From CAWCAL01 sp963695075 (GTDB taxonomy: Bacteria; Actinomycetota; Acidimicrobiia; Acidimicrobiales; CAWCAL01), in NCBI GenBank assembly GCA_963695075.1, contig CAVOFR010000005.1, positions 124,001-188,000 of the forward strand: a stretch of 64,000 nucleotides of DNA. The letters run 5' to 3'. Below are positions 9,701 through 21,506 of this stretch, piece by piece; the stretch's first letter is position 1; the number at the start of each line of letters is the position of its first letter. The position numbers and the translations under genes are program-made. A model generated the notes under the pieces. The model was not told where the DNA came from, ran no database searches, and saw only the letters and a list, made by a program, of their open reading frames with translations.

Positions 9701-12700
9701 CGCCGCCCGAGGGCGTCGACGTGACACTCAAGGTGTGCCATGCCGGCGGGGCCGAGCCCTGCACGACGGCCACCGAGACGATCCATGTCGACAACGTGGC
9801 GCCGGACGTGACGACGATCGCCGGTGCGCAGAGCCTCACCCAGGGCGACACGCTCGGCCCGCTCGACCTCGCCTCGTTCACCGATGCCGGCGTCGACGAC
9901 ACCCACGAAGTGCAGATCTGGTGGGGCGATGGAAGCACCGACACGATCCCGGACGGGGCCATCTCGCCGGTCAACGCCAGCCATGAATATCTGAAGTACG
10001 TCGCACCGGGATCGGTGATCCGCGTGCGGGTGACCGACGACGACGGTGGGTTCGCGGAAACCGAGATCCCCGTCGAGGTGGCGAACGTCGCACCTGTTGT
10101 CACACCCGGAGCTCCCTCGTTCGTCGAGGGCAACTCCGCCACCCAGACGCTGGCGACGATCACCGACATCGGTCCCGAATCCTTCTCGGCCACCGTCGAT
10201 TGGGATACCACCGACGGCGCCGGTCCCGAGGCCGTCCTGGTCAACTACGCGGCCGATCCGACGGAGGTCTACGGCGGCCACGCCTATCCCGACAACGACA
10301 CCTACGACGCCGAACTGTGCGTGAAGGACAACACCGGCGCCGCGAACGAGGAGACCTGCAAACCGCTGACGGTCACGGTGACGAATGCCGCTCCGACGAT
10401 CGTCCTGCCCGCCACACCCATCGACGTCGTCGTGGGCGACACGGCCGCAGTGGAAGGAACCTACGACGACCCTGCCGACGACGCAGCTGACACGCACACG
10501 TTCATGGCCGACTGGGACGGTGACGGCACCGACGACGAGACGTTCGGACCGTTCCCGTACACCGACGGGACGTTCTCCTTCGACCACCAGTTCGACACCG
10601 TGGGACCCGTGACGGTCAGGATCTGTGTCACCGACGACGATGGCGGCCAGGCGTGCGACACCCAACAGGTCGACGTCGCTGCCGTTCCCAACGTGGCGCC
10701 CACCGTTCTCATCGCCGACCCGATCCCGGCTTCGGTCGACGAGGGTTCCCCCGTCACGCTCGACGGCACCGTCACCGACGACGACGACAACCTCGATCCG
10801 ACGACCATCCTCTGGACCGGGGCCGGCGGCACGTTCTCCGACGCGATGGCCGAGGACACCACCTGGACACCGCTCGACGAAGGGAGCGGCAGCTACACCC
10901 TGAGGCTGTCGGCGTCCGATTTCCTCGAAGCGGAAGGCTACGCGGACGTCACCGTCGATGTCCTCAACGTCGCACCGACGATCGAACCCTTGGTGCCCCC
11001 GCCTTCGATCGACGAGGGCGACAGCGTGACGCTGATGTGGACGTTCTCCGATCCCGGCGTCAACGACGTCCACACGGCCACGGTCGACTGGGACGACGGC
11101 GCCGGTCCGGTCGGGGTCGACGTCACCGAGACGGCTGGCGTCGCCGGCGGTTCCATCTCGGCGACCCATGCGTACCCGCAGAACGGCACCTACACCGCCG
11201 TGCTCTGTCTCGACGATGGCGACAGTCCGGCCGTCTGCTCGAACACGACGGTGGTCGTCGACAACGTGGCACCCCAGGACGTCGATGCCGGTCCCGACCA
11301 AGGCGGTACGACGGCTGACGACATCGAGCTCACCACGACGTTCACCGACCCCGGCACGCAGGACGCCCACACGGCCACCATCGACTGGGACGGCGACGGC
11401 ACCCCGGACGAGACGGTCGATCCGGCCGCGTCGGGATTCACCGCAAGTCATCAGTACGCAACCGCCGGCATCTACCCGGTCGAGGTGTGCGTGACCGACG
11501 GCGAGTCGCCGCCCGTCTGTGACACGGTCGAGGTGACGATCGCCAGCGACAACACCCCACCCGTCGCCGACCCGGGCGGCCCCTATCCCGACGCACTCGA
11601 GGGCACGCCGTATCCGCTCGACGGGTCGGAGTCGGCCGATCCCGACACCGACGGCACGATCGTCGCGTGGGAATGGACCGCGCAGGACCCAGCGGTCGTC
11701 AGCATCACCAGCGATGACACACCCACGCCGACCTTCGAGGCGAAGGATGACGGCGAGTTCGCCGTCGACCTTCGGGTCCAGGACAACCTCGGTGCCTGGA
11801 GCCCGATCGTGACCGCCACCGTCATGGTGGCCAACGTGGCCCCCGCAGTCGACGCCGGCGGCCCCGAGACCATCGGCGTCGGCGACACCTTCGAGCGGAC
11901 GATCGACTTCACCGACCTCGCCGAACTCGACACCCACACCGCGATGGTCGACTGGGACGACGGAACGGGCGTCGAGAGCCTCGGTCCGGTCACCAGCCCG
12001 TCGTTCGACATCAGCCACCCGTTCGCGACGGCCGGCGACTTCACCGTCGAGGTGTGCGTCACCGACGACGACCACGGCACCGTTGGGGACGGCCAGCACT
12101 GCCCGACATTCGTCGTGACCGTGGTCGACGGGCCCGATGCCGTCGACGACACCTTCACGCTCTCCGAGGGGGGAGGCACCGCAACGCTCGACGTGCTCGA
12201 GAACGACCTCGATCCCGCGGACGGTGGGCTCACCATTATCGGCAAGACGGATCTCGACGACCCTGCCGCCGGCAGCGTCGTCTGCGGCACCGACACGTGC
12301 ACGATGAACGTGACCGCCGGATTCACCGGCGACGTCACCTTCACGTACACGATCAAAGACGTCGACGAGGTCACCGATGACCCGGCCACGGTGACCGTCA
12401 CCGTGCTGGCCTGCGCCGACCTCACGGGCGCGTTCGCCGAGCCGCTGATGTCCGACGGAGCCCCGTGGAGCCTCGTCCAGGGCTACGCCTGGGAAGAGTG
12501 TGCTCACCCCGGCGCTCATGCCACCGCCGGCGCCGAGCTGACCCCGATCCTCGCGCCCGACAGTGACGACACCGTCGCACTGCTCACGACCGGTCTGGCA
12601 TCGCAGGCCGACGACTCCTCCGACCAGGACGCGAACGAGCAGCACGGCCGGGAGCACCAGGGCGCCAGCGATGCCTCGATCCTCCGGCTCGATCTCGATG

Positions 12701-15700
12701 TCCCCGCGACCATCGATGTCGAGACCGAGGAAGGCGAGGTCGAGCAGCAGGCGCCGCGGTGCCTGACCTTCGACGTGGTCTTCGCCACCGAGGAGTACCC
12801 GGAGTACACGACCGGCGGGACGAATCCTTTCAACGACGGGTTCATCGCCGAGCTCGGCTCGACCGGTTGGTCGGCCAACGAAAGCGAGATCACCGCGCCC
12901 GAGAACTTCGCCTTCGATCCCGACGGCAAGGTGATCAGCGTCAACAGTGCATTCTTCGACGATGGCCGGGTGATCGAGTACGCGGACACGGGGATGATCT
13001 ACGACGGCGCCAGCCCCGTGCTTCGAGCCCGGACGCCCATCGATCCGGGGGCTCAGCCGCTCTACCTTTCGGTCTTCGACGGGGGCGATGACGGCAACGA
13101 CTCCGGCGTCATCGTCGACCATTTCCAGCTCCTGGCCACGCCCTGCATCGGCGGGCTGAGCCAGCCGCCGGTTGCGGTCGACGACGACTACACGATCGAC
13201 GAGGACGAGCCGGATCCCGCCAAGCGCCTCCTCGAGCTGGTGGCAAACGACTACGACCTGGACGGCGACGACGTCACGATTCTCCGTGCGCCAGAGCAGC
13301 CCATCGGCCCGCTGCAGTCCGAGCACGGAACCGTCGTGCCGAACGACGGCCGAACGCACGTCCGGTACAACCCCGATCGGGACTACTGGGGCACGGACAC
13401 GTTCGACTACACGGTCACCGACGTACCCAATGCCACCGGCAATGAGGACGTCGATGGTGTGTCCCGGGGGACCGTCACCATCACGATCGACGAGATCAAC
13501 GACGCCCCGATCGCTCGCCGCGACTATGCCTCGACGCCCCCCGCGCCGGTCACGATCCCGGTGCTCGCCAACGACCGGGATCCGGACAACCACGACCTGG
13601 TGCTCGGAAACGAGGACACGATCTCGATCGTGTCGAACACCACCCCGATTCGCGGCGACGCGACGTGCTCGCCGACCGAGTGCATCTACACACCGGACCC
13701 CGGATACGACGGTCCTGACCTCTTCCGCTACACGATCGAGGACGGACGTGGCGGTTCGGACAGCGACGTCGTCTTCATCAACTTCGAGTTCCCGACGTGC
13801 GAGCCCGGTGATCCCTGCAACAACCTGCATCCCGTCGCCGACGCCGGCGGACCCTACGACGGGACCGACTGCGCCGATCCGTGCGCGGGGATACCCCTCG
13901 ACGGATCAGGCTCGTACGACCCCGACGGGACGATCGCGGAGTGGACCTGGCTGGTCGAAGAACCCGGCACCCTGACCGGGGCGGATGGGCCGAACCCGGT
14001 GTTCAGCTCACCCGATGGCGGGGTCTTCCGGGTGACCCTGATCGTCTGTGACAACCACGGAGCATGCGACGCGGATTCGACGCTCGTCGTCGACTTCCAG
14101 GCCGAGATCACCTCGCCGGTCGACGAGGGATCGGCCGCGCGGGCGACCGTCGACTTCTTCAATCCGGGCGGCGATCTGGCCGCCTCCATCGACTGGGGAG
14201 ACGGTGGCAGCGACGCTGCGGATCCGGCGATCTTCCCGGTCGTCAAGTCGCACACCTACCCCCAGGACGGCCCGTTCGACGTCGAGATGTGCATCTCTGG
14301 CTCAGTGCTGATCGACGACACCATCGAGGCGATCGACGTGTGCGACACCACCGCCCTCCTCGTGAACAACGTCCTGCCGGAGGTCAACGCGGGCGTGGAC
14401 CGCAGTCTCCTGCCCGGCGGCACCTTGCATCAGATCCGCATGTTCTTCCGGGATCCGGGCGACGACGCCGACTGGACGGCGACCGTCGACTGGGGGGACG
14501 GCTCGCAAGTCGACGGCACGGCGATCGAGGTCGACCAGGGCACCAAGCTGCTGACGATGGTCACCGACCACGTCTACGCCGACCGGGACACCTACACGGT
14601 CACGATCTGCGTGACCGACGATCACGGCGAGGGATGCGACGACTTCGAGGTCACGGTCTCGGACTTCCCGCCGCCGGTATCCGATCCGGGTGGGCCGTAC
14701 GAGGGGACCGTCGAGGGGCAGACCATCGAACTGGACGGCTCGGAGTCCTACGACCTGGACGGCGAGATCGTGTCGTGGGCCTGGTCGACGACCGAGCCCG
14801 AGGTGACGTTGGGTGAGGTCGATCCGGCCGATCCGGAGAAGAAGACTTTCCGGGCTGCCGATGACGGTGTCTATACGGTCAGCCTCGAGGTGTGCGACGA
14901 GGATGACCAGTGCACGTCGGCCGAGGTGGAGATCCCCGTGGCGAATGTGGCGCCGACCGTGGATGAGATCGACGACGGGGCGGTGGCCCCCGGTGGCGAG
15001 CTCTCGGTCCCGGTGAGCTTCACCGATCCGGGGGTGGCCGATACCCACACCGCGACGGTCGATTGGGGGGACGGCACGGCGGTCGAGGAATTCGATCCGG
15101 TGACGAACCCGTTCGACGTCGCCCACGTGTTTCCGGACGTCGGGATCTACCCGATCGAGGTGTGCGTGACCGACGACGATGGCGAAACCGGCTGTGCGAT
15201 GTTCGACGTCGAGGCGGCAGACACCCCGGGACCGATCGCAGATCCGGGTGGGCCGTACGAAGCCGACGAGGGCGAGACGATCGTCCTCGACGGCAGCGGC
15301 TCGTTCGATCCGGACGGCTCGATCGTGTCGTGGGAGTGGATGAGCCCAGATCCCGGCCCGACGTTGGGCGACGTCGATCCGGTCGATCCGATGAAGACGA
15401 CGTTCAAGGCCGACGATGACGGTGACTACACCGTCGAGCTCACGGTGTGCGACGACGATGCGCAGTGCGATACCGAGCCGGTCGTGATCCCGGTGGCGAA
15501 CGTGGCGCCGGCGGTGGATCCGATCGACGATCAGACCGCGGTCACCGGAGACACGGTGACGGTCGAGGTGAGCTTCACCGATCCGGGGGTGCTCGACACG
15601 CACACGGCGGAGGTGGACTGGGACGGCGACGGTCTTGCGGACGAGACGGTCGATCCCGCGACCAGTCCGTTCCACATCACGCACGTGTTTGCGGAGGCCG

Positions 15701-18675
15701 GTACGTACATCGTCAAGGTGTGTGTGACCGATGACGACGAGGACACCGGGTGTGCGATGTTCGCGGTCGGGGTGTCGGACACGCCGCCACCGACCGTGAT
15801 CCCGGGTGGGCCGTATGCGGCAGATGAGGGTGAGACGATCGAACTGGATGGCGGTGCTTCGTTCGATCCGGACGGGTCGATCGTATCGTGGGAGTGGTCG
15901 ACACTCGAGCCGGGCGTGACCGTGGTGGACGAAGACCTCACCGATGCTGTGGCGTCGTTCACCGGCGCCGACGATGGTACCTACACCGTCAGCCTCGAGG
16001 TCTGCGACGACGATGGCCAGTGCGCCACCGAGTCGGTGGAGATCCCGGTGGCGAACGTCGCCCCGACGGTCGATCCGATCGGGGACCGGACGGCGGAGAC
16101 GGGTCAGACCGTCTCGGTTCCGGTGATCTTCACCGATCCCGGTGTTCTCGACACCCACGAGGTGACGGTTGACTGGGGTGAGGGTGCCGGGGCCGAGGAC
16201 CTGGGGCCGGTGACGAGTCCGTTTCACATCACGCACACCTATGCGGCCGAGGCCAGCCATACGGTCGAGGTCTGCGTGACCGACGACGACGGCGACACCG
16301 GTTGTGAGGCGTTCGAGGTCCACGTGTCCGACACGCCGCACCCGACCCCGGATACCGGCTGGCCGTACGCGGCCGACGAGGGTGAGACGATCGGATTGGA
16401 CGGCGGTGGTTCGTTCGATCCGGACGGGACGATCGTGTCGTGGACCTGGTCGACGGACGAGCTGGGCGTGACCGTGACCGATGCCGACACGTCTGATGCG
16501 ACGGCATCTTTCGTGGCTGATGATGACGGCGAGTACACGGTCAGCCTCGAGGTCTGCGACGACGACGGGCAGTGTGCGGCGGCGGACGTGGTCATTCCGG
16601 TTTCCAACGTCGCCCCGACGGTCGGTCCGATCGCCGATCGCATCTCGTTGACCGGCGAAGAGCTCGTCGTGGCCGTGACCTTCTCGGATTCGGGGGTGGC
16701 CGACACGCACACGGCGACCGCGGACTGGGGTGACGGTTCGCCGCTGGATCCCGTCGATCCCGCCACCAGCCCGTTCGACATCGCCCACACATACGCCTCG
16801 GAGGGCACGTACGCAGTCGCGGTTTGTGTGACCGACGACGACGGCGACACCGACTGCGTGAACTTCGATGTCGACGTCTTCGACCTGCCTCCCACACCGG
16901 AGCTCAGCATCGACGACGTCACGCAAGCCGAAGGGGACACGCCCGACACGACCGACTTCGAGTTCACGGTCAGCCTGGATCAGCCCGGCTTCGGCGACGT
17001 CTCGTTCGAGTACGCGACGGTCGACATCGGTGAGGCCACCGAAGGCGTCGACTACGAGTCGGGGTCGGGACCCATGGTCATCCCGGCGGGCGAGGTGGCG
17101 GTAGCGGTCCCCGTCACGGTCATCGGCGATCGCCTGGACGAACCGGACGAACGGTTCCAGGTCATCATCACGGAGGTGAACGACGCGGAGGTCACCGACG
17201 ACACCGGCGTGGGGACGATCCTCGACGACGGCGATCGGTGCACGATCGAAGGAACACCGGGCGACGACACACTCGAAGGCACGGTTGGTCCCGACATCAT
17301 CTGCGCCGACGCGGGGAACGATCTGATCGTCGCGACCCCCGGCGCCGACGAGTACCTCGGCGAGGAGGGAATCGACACCGTCGACTACCGACAGGCGACG
17401 TCGAGTGGGATCACGGTGAACCTCGCAGCCGGTGCGACCAGTGGCTGGGCGACGCACGATCTGAGCAGCATCGAGAACGCCACGGGCGGCCCGAGCGTCG
17501 ACCTCCTGGCCGGTGACGCCGGCCCGAACGTCCTGGACGGAGCGGGCGATGACGACATCATCCGGGCGTCCGGCGGCGGCGACGATCTCCGTGGCGGGCA
17601 GGGAGACAAGGATCGGATCAGCTACGCGACGATTCCCGACGCTGCCTCAGGCGTGGGCATCGGCGTCTGGGTCAACATCGGATCCTCCTCATCGCCGGGC
17701 TCCGGGTTCGGGTTGCTCCGCGGGACATCCGGTACTCGGTGGGACAGATGGGACCGGCTCACCAGTTTCGAGCACGTGTACGGGTCCCCGTTCGATGACC
17801 TGATCGACGCCGATGGAAGAGCGAACTCGATCTGGGGCAGCGGCGGAGCCGATCTCATCTACGCGCGCGAAGGCAACGACGCCGTCTTCGGGGGTGACGA
17901 GGGGACCGGTGGTACACCCGACAAGGGCGACGTCATCTTCCTGGGGCAGGGCCAGGACCTGGCCCAGGGCCAGGGGGGCTCGGACGCGATCTGGGGCGAG
18001 GATGGCGAGGACACCATCGCGGGCGACCTCGGGACGGGCGTGGCCGGCAACGGAAGCGATCTCATCTTCGGGGGCGGCGACCGCGACACCCTCGACGGTG
18101 ACGGTGGTGTCGACACGATCCGCGGCGGTAATGGGAACGACATCATCCGGGGTGGAAACGGCGCGGACCGGCTCTACGGCGATGACGACGAGGACACGAT
18201 CCACGGCGAAGGCGGTGCCGACTACATCGAGGGCAACTCGGGGGCGGACGTCCTGGCCGGCGACAACGGCCATGACACCATGCTCGGCAATGGTGGGAAC
18301 GACACGCTGCGGGGTGGCAATGGAGAAGACAAGCAGTGGGGCGGCAACGGCAACGACACCATGTTCGGTGACGCAAGAACCGACCGTCTCAACGGAGGTA
18401 ACGACTGGGACATCCTCGTCGGGGGCCCGGGCCCGGACGTGCTCAACGGCGACGCGGGCCGGGACACCCTGAAGGGCGGCGACGGTGGTGACGTGCTCCA
18501 GGGGGGCGCAGACGCCGACACGCTCAAGGGCCAGAAGGGCCAGGACTACCTGTACGGCTACTGGGTGTTCGGGACGGACGGAGTTCGGGACACGCTCAAC
18601 GGCGGGCCCAACAACAAGGACCTCTGCAGGGACCCCGAGAGCCCAGCGAGCGAGCTCAAGAACTGCGAGCTCTGA
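6763..18675 (+). CDS. Giant secreted PKD/RTX repeat protein (frameshifted in three places)
   Basis: Secreted or surface protein of about 3,970 residues once three extra bases (near 7809, 8661 and 8765) are removed; the frame at the end is the same as at the ATG. The start has a Shine-Dalgarno-like AAGGGGG 8 bases upstream. Order of parts: signal peptide with a long hydrophobic core (residues 1-45); an NW..NW beta-helix-like segment; three near-identical beta-strand repeats of 218 residues (7153-8922); PKD/Ig-like domains (about 9530-12140); a choice-of-anchor-L-like domain with FATEEYPEY (12420-13150); cadherin-like domains with VxDxxYTIDED (13160-13790); PKD modules repeated every 184-186 residues (13840-16880); a Calx-beta domain (16885-17230); and RTX nonapeptides of GGNGND type (17240-18600). 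No sortase motif or C-terminal membrane helix is seen. A role in adhesion or as a large calcium-dependent surface polymer is inferred. It sits between two complex I operons with no related neighbour. Confidence 0.8.
7153..8922 (+). repeat. Three nearly identical 654-bp tandem repeats
   Basis: Unit 1 is 7153-7806 (654 bp), unit 2 is 7807-8461 (655 bp, one extra G near 7809) and unit 3 runs from 8462 to about 8922, truncated, with extra bases near 8661 and 8765 and a compensating loss and gain near 8845. Apart from these indels I see only a couple of substitutions between units 1 and 2. Each unit encodes 218 residues beginning LSGNxAGSGVLRVSAVG. The identity implies very recent duplication or gene conversion, and such repeats are also prone to assembly error. 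Confidence 0.9.
14691..16880 (+). repeat. Tandem PKD-pair modules inside the giant gene
   Basis: Four modules begin with a motif of PGGPYxADEGET type at about 14691, 15249, 15807 and 16359. The spacings are 558, 558 and 552 bp (186, 186 and 184 residues). Each module holds a DGxxSxDPDGxIVSWxW strand, a CDDDxQC segment, a VANVAP linker and a second Ig-like half ending CVTDDD. They are more diverged than the 654-bp repeats, so they represent an older amplification. Confidence 0.8.
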
Positions 18676-18727
18676 GCCTTCCCCTGACGTTGGCCCCTTT
18701 TCGCGCCCTTCGGTAGTGTCGCGCCTC

Positions 18728-19093
18728 GTGTCCGAGTTCCTGCGCACCTACCTGACGGTGTTCATCTTCGTGCTGCTCGCGGTGGGCCTCGTCGGCCTGC
18801 TAGTGGGCGTGGGAAGCCTGCTCCGGCCCCACAATCCGACCCGCCAGAAGTACATGAACTACGAGAGCGGCGTCGATCCGGTGGGCCGGGGATGGAACCA
18901 GAGCCAGATCCGCTACTACATCTACGCCCTGCTGTTCGTCATGTTCGACGTCGAGGCGGTCTTCATCTTCCCCTGGGCCACCAGGCTCGAGGAATACAGC
19001 TACTTCGGGCTCGTCGAGATGGCGATCTTCATATTCATTCTGGCCCTGGGCCTCGTCTACGCCTGGCGAAAGGGCGTGCTCAAGTGGTTGTGA
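18728..19093 (+). CDS. nuoA: NADH-quinone oxidoreductase subunit A
   Basis: First gene of the second complex I operon; a three-helix membrane subunit at the quinone module interface. With GTG 18728 the protein is 121 residues, the usual NuoA size; GTG 18716 would add four residues and cannot be excluded, as neither has a strong Shine-Dalgarno. Visible motifs are YESGVDPVG and the helix QIRYYIYALLFVMFDVEAVF. It starts about 50 bp after the giant RTX gene and is followed 43 bp later by nuoB. Confidence 0.92.
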   Translation: MSEFLRTYLTVFIFVLLAVGLVGLLVGVGSLLRPHNPTRQKYMNYESGVDPVGRGWNQSQIRYYIYALLFVMFDVEAVFIFPWATRLEEYSYFGLVEMAIFIFILALGLVYAWRKGVLKWL

Positions 19094-19136
19094 CACCGAT
19101 CGCCCGCCCCATTCATGCGGTCCGGAGGACGGGCTG

Positions 19137-19637
19137 ATGGGTCTCGTCGAGTCCGGGCGGATGCCGAAGCCGCTCACGAAGCTGCTCAACATGAGCCGCA
19201 GCTACTCCATGTGGATGTACCAGTGGGGCCTCGCGTGCTGCGCCATCGAGATGGCGTCGGCCATGGGCTCACCCCGGTTCGACATCATGCGGCTGGGCAT
19301 CATCCCGCTGCCGGCCAGCCCCCGCCAGGCCGATCTGGTCTGCATCTCGGGCACCGTCACCGACAAGATGGCGCCGGCGGTCCTCCGGCTGTACGAACAG
19401 ATGCCCGAACCGAAGTACGTGATCTCGATGGGTTCCTGCGCCAACTGCGGTGGCCCGTACTGGGATTCATATTCCGTCACCAAGGGCGTCGATCAGATCA
19501 TCCCGGTCGACGTCTACGTTCCGGGCTGCCCGCCGCGTCCCGAGGCGCTGCTCGAAGGTGTCGTCCTGCTCCAGCAGCGCATCCTGTACGAGGACATGGC
19601 CGAGAAGTGGAAGGGTGATCCGATTGTCGTCGGCTGA
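19137..19637 (+). CDS. nuoB: NADH-quinone oxidoreductase subunit B
   Basis: Peripheral-arm subunit that carries iron-sulfur cluster N2, the last electron carrier before quinone. The N2 ligands are visible: adjacent cysteines in WGLACCAIEM, a cysteine in GSCANCGG and one in PGCPPRPE. At 166 residues it has normal length. A good Shine-Dalgarno (TCCGGAGGA) precedes the ATG. nuoC overlaps its end. Confidence 0.96.
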   Translation: MGLVESGRMPKPLTKLLNMSRSYSMWMYQWGLACCAIEMASAMGSPRFDIMRLGIIPLPASPRQADLVCISGTVTDKMAPAVLRLYEQMPEPKYVISMGSCANCGGPYWDSYSVTKGVDQIIPVDVYVPGCPPRPEALLEGVVLLQQRILYEDMAEKWKGDPIVVG

Positions 19638-20334
19638 CCCCGAGACCACCGAGGAGGCCGCGGCCGACGAGGCCGAGGCGCCCGAACCCGACGAGCTCCG
19701 CGAGGGCGTACTGGCCCGGATCGGCGACGCGCTCGGCGACGCCCTGCTCGGCAGCCACATCCGGCCGGGTGACGACCTCTGGATCAGGGTCGGCCGCGGC
19801 GACTGGGTCGAAGCCGGTCGCACACTGCGCGATCAGATCGGATGCCGGTACTTCACGTTCCTGTCGGTCATCGACTGGATGCCCTCCCCCTTCGGCCTCG
19901 ACGAGAACAGCCAGACAGATGTCGATCCCGACGAGGTGGTCGATATCCCCGAGATCGAGCCCGGCTACGCCGGCGGTGAGACCCGGTTCCAGGTGTTCGC
20001 CCGGGTGGCCAGCCTGACCGAGCACTTCGGCGTGACCGTCAAGTGCGACCTGCCCGATGACGACCTCAGCATCGACTCCTGGGTGAACACCTACGCGGGC
20101 GTCGAATGGCACGAACGTGAGGCCCACGAGATGTTCGGGGTCTCCTTCACGGGCCATCCCGACCTGCGCAACCTCTATCTCCCCACCCAGTTCGAGGGCA
20201 ACCCGCTCCGCAAGGACTTCCCCCTGCTGGCCCGGCGGGTGAAGCCGTGGCCCGGCATCGTCGACGTCGAGGCCATGCCCGAAGAAGTCGCGCCCGACGC
20301 GCCGGCCGCCACCGACGAGGGAGCCTCGTCGTGA
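19615..20334 (+). CDS. nuoC: NADH-quinone oxidoreductase subunit C
   Basis: The 30-kDa-type connecting subunit of complex I, about 239 residues. The signature ERExxEMFGV is visible as HEREAHEMFGVSFTGHPDLR, followed by LRKDFPL. The N-terminal 30 residues are an acidic extension (Glu/Ala/Asp rich). Two starts are possible: GTG 19615, or TTG 19624, which has GGAAGG at a better spacing of 9 bases; both overlap nuoB. The stop overlaps nuoD as GTGA. Confidence 0.93.
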   Translation: MIRLSSADPETTEEAAADEAEAPEPDELREGVLARIGDALGDALLGSHIRPGDDLWIRVGRGDWVEAGRTLRDQIGCRYFTFLSVIDWMPSPFGLDENSQTDVDPDEVVDIPEIEPGYAGGETRFQVFARVASLTEHFGVTVKCDLPDDDLSIDSWVNTYAGVEWHEREAHEMFGVSFTGHPDLRNLYLPTQFEGNPLRKDFPLLARRVKPWPGIVDVEAMPEEVAPDAPAATDEGASS

Positions 20335-21506
20335 CGGCACTCAACGAACGCCAGCAGGTCGCCTACATCGACGGTCAGGCCGCCGAGGCCCGCGTGAACC
20401 TCGAGCTCGAGACCGAGGGCATGACCCTCAACATGGGCCCCCAGCATCCGGCCACCCACGGCACGCTGCGGCTCGTCGTCAAGCTCGACGGCGAGCAGGT
20501 CGTGGCCGTCGACCCGATCATGGGCTACATGCACCGGGGCTACGAGAAGCTCACCGAGGTGCGCACCTTCCCCCAGGTCACGACGCTCATCAACCGCATC
20601 GACTGGCTCGGCAGCTTCGCCAACGAGGTGCCGTTCGTCCTGGCCGCCGAGAAGCTCATGGAGATCGAAGCTCCGCCGCGGGCCCAGTGGATCCGGACCG
20701 TGCTCTTCGAGCTCAGCCGCATGGCCAACGTCATCCTGTTCCTCGGTGACATGGGCGTGCAGCTCGGCGCGGTCACCCCCGTCTTCTACGCCTTCCGTGA
20801 CCGCGAGCACGTCCTCAACCAGATCGAGGCGGTCACCGGCGGTCGGTTCCACCCCAACTTCGACCGTATCGGTGGCCTGAAGGACGACCTGCCCAAGGGC
20901 TGGATCGCCGAGACCAAGGCCGTCATGGACAAGGTCCGCGAGTTCTGCGACATCATGGAAGACCTGCTCGTGGGCAGCGAGATCTTCGAAGCCCGCACCC
21001 GCGGCATCGGCGTAATCCCGCAGGAGGTCGCACAGGCCTACGGGCTGTCCGGGGCCAACGCCCGCGGCTCGGGCATCGACTGGGATCTGCGCCGCGACCA
21101 GGACATCGGTCTGGCCTGGAACGAGGTCGACTGGAAGGTCTGGACCCACCCCGACGGCGACAGCTACGCCCGCTACTGGGTTCGGCTCCAGGAGACCCGC
21201 GAGGCGACCCGGATCGTCGACGGCCTGCTCGACAACCTCCCGGCCGGCCCGGTCATGGCCAAGGTGCCCCGCATCATCAAGGTGCCCGAGGGCGAGGCCT
21301 GGGTCTCGACCGAGAACCCGCTCGGGGAGATGGGCTACTACGTCGTGACCCGAGGTGACGGCCTGGGACCGTTCCGCTGCAAGATCCGCACGCCCAGCTT
21401 CAACAACGTCTCGATCATGCCCTGGATCCTGCGGGGCACGTACGTCCCCGACGTGATCACGATCGTGGCCAGCCTGTACTTCATCCTCGGAGACCTGGAC
21501 CGATGA
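20331..21506 (+). CDS. nuoD: NADH-quinone oxidoreductase subunit D
   Basis: The 49-kDa-type subunit that forms the quinone pocket with NuoB, 391 residues. MGPQHPATHGTLRLVV carries the conserved PQHPxxHG histidines, and MGYMHRGYEKL carries the HRGxEK arginine. In human NDUFS2 the corresponding arginine is dimethylated by NDUFAF7; a homologue of that enzyme ends this gene cluster. GTG 20331 overlaps the nuoC stop. Its own stop overlaps the nuoH start as ATGA, leaving no room for nuoE, nuoF or nuoG. Confidence 0.96.
   Translation: MTALNERQQVAYIDGQAAEARVNLELETEGMTLNMGPQHPATHGTLRLVVKLDGEQVVAVDPIMGYMHRGYEKLTEVRTFPQVTTLINRIDWLGSFANEVPFVLAAEKLMEIEAPPRAQWIRTVLFELSRMANVILFLGDMGVQLGAVTPVFYAFRDREHVLNQIEAVTGGRFHPNFDRIGGLKDDLPKGWIAETKAVMDKVREFCDIMEDLLVGSEIFEARTRGIGVIPQEVAQAYGLSGANARGSGIDWDLRRDQDIGLAWNEVDWKVWTHPDGDSYARYWVRLQETREATRIVDGLLDNLPAGPVMAKVPRIIKVPEGEAWVSTENPLGEMGYYVVTRGDGLGPFRCKIRTPSFNNVSIMPWILRGTYVPDVITIVASLYFILGDLDR

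Noticed and set aside
8704..13830. A 1,700-codon open frame on the minus strand opposite the giant gene
   Set aside because: It is a mirror effect of the Asp/Gly/Val-rich repeats and GC bias; its Arg/Val/Gly-rich product has no domain, and the plus-strand frame has clear domains.
17240..18600. Short regular repeats that could look like a CRISPR array
   Set aside because: They are in-frame RTX nonapeptide repeats of variable sequence without conserved repeat-spacer structure.
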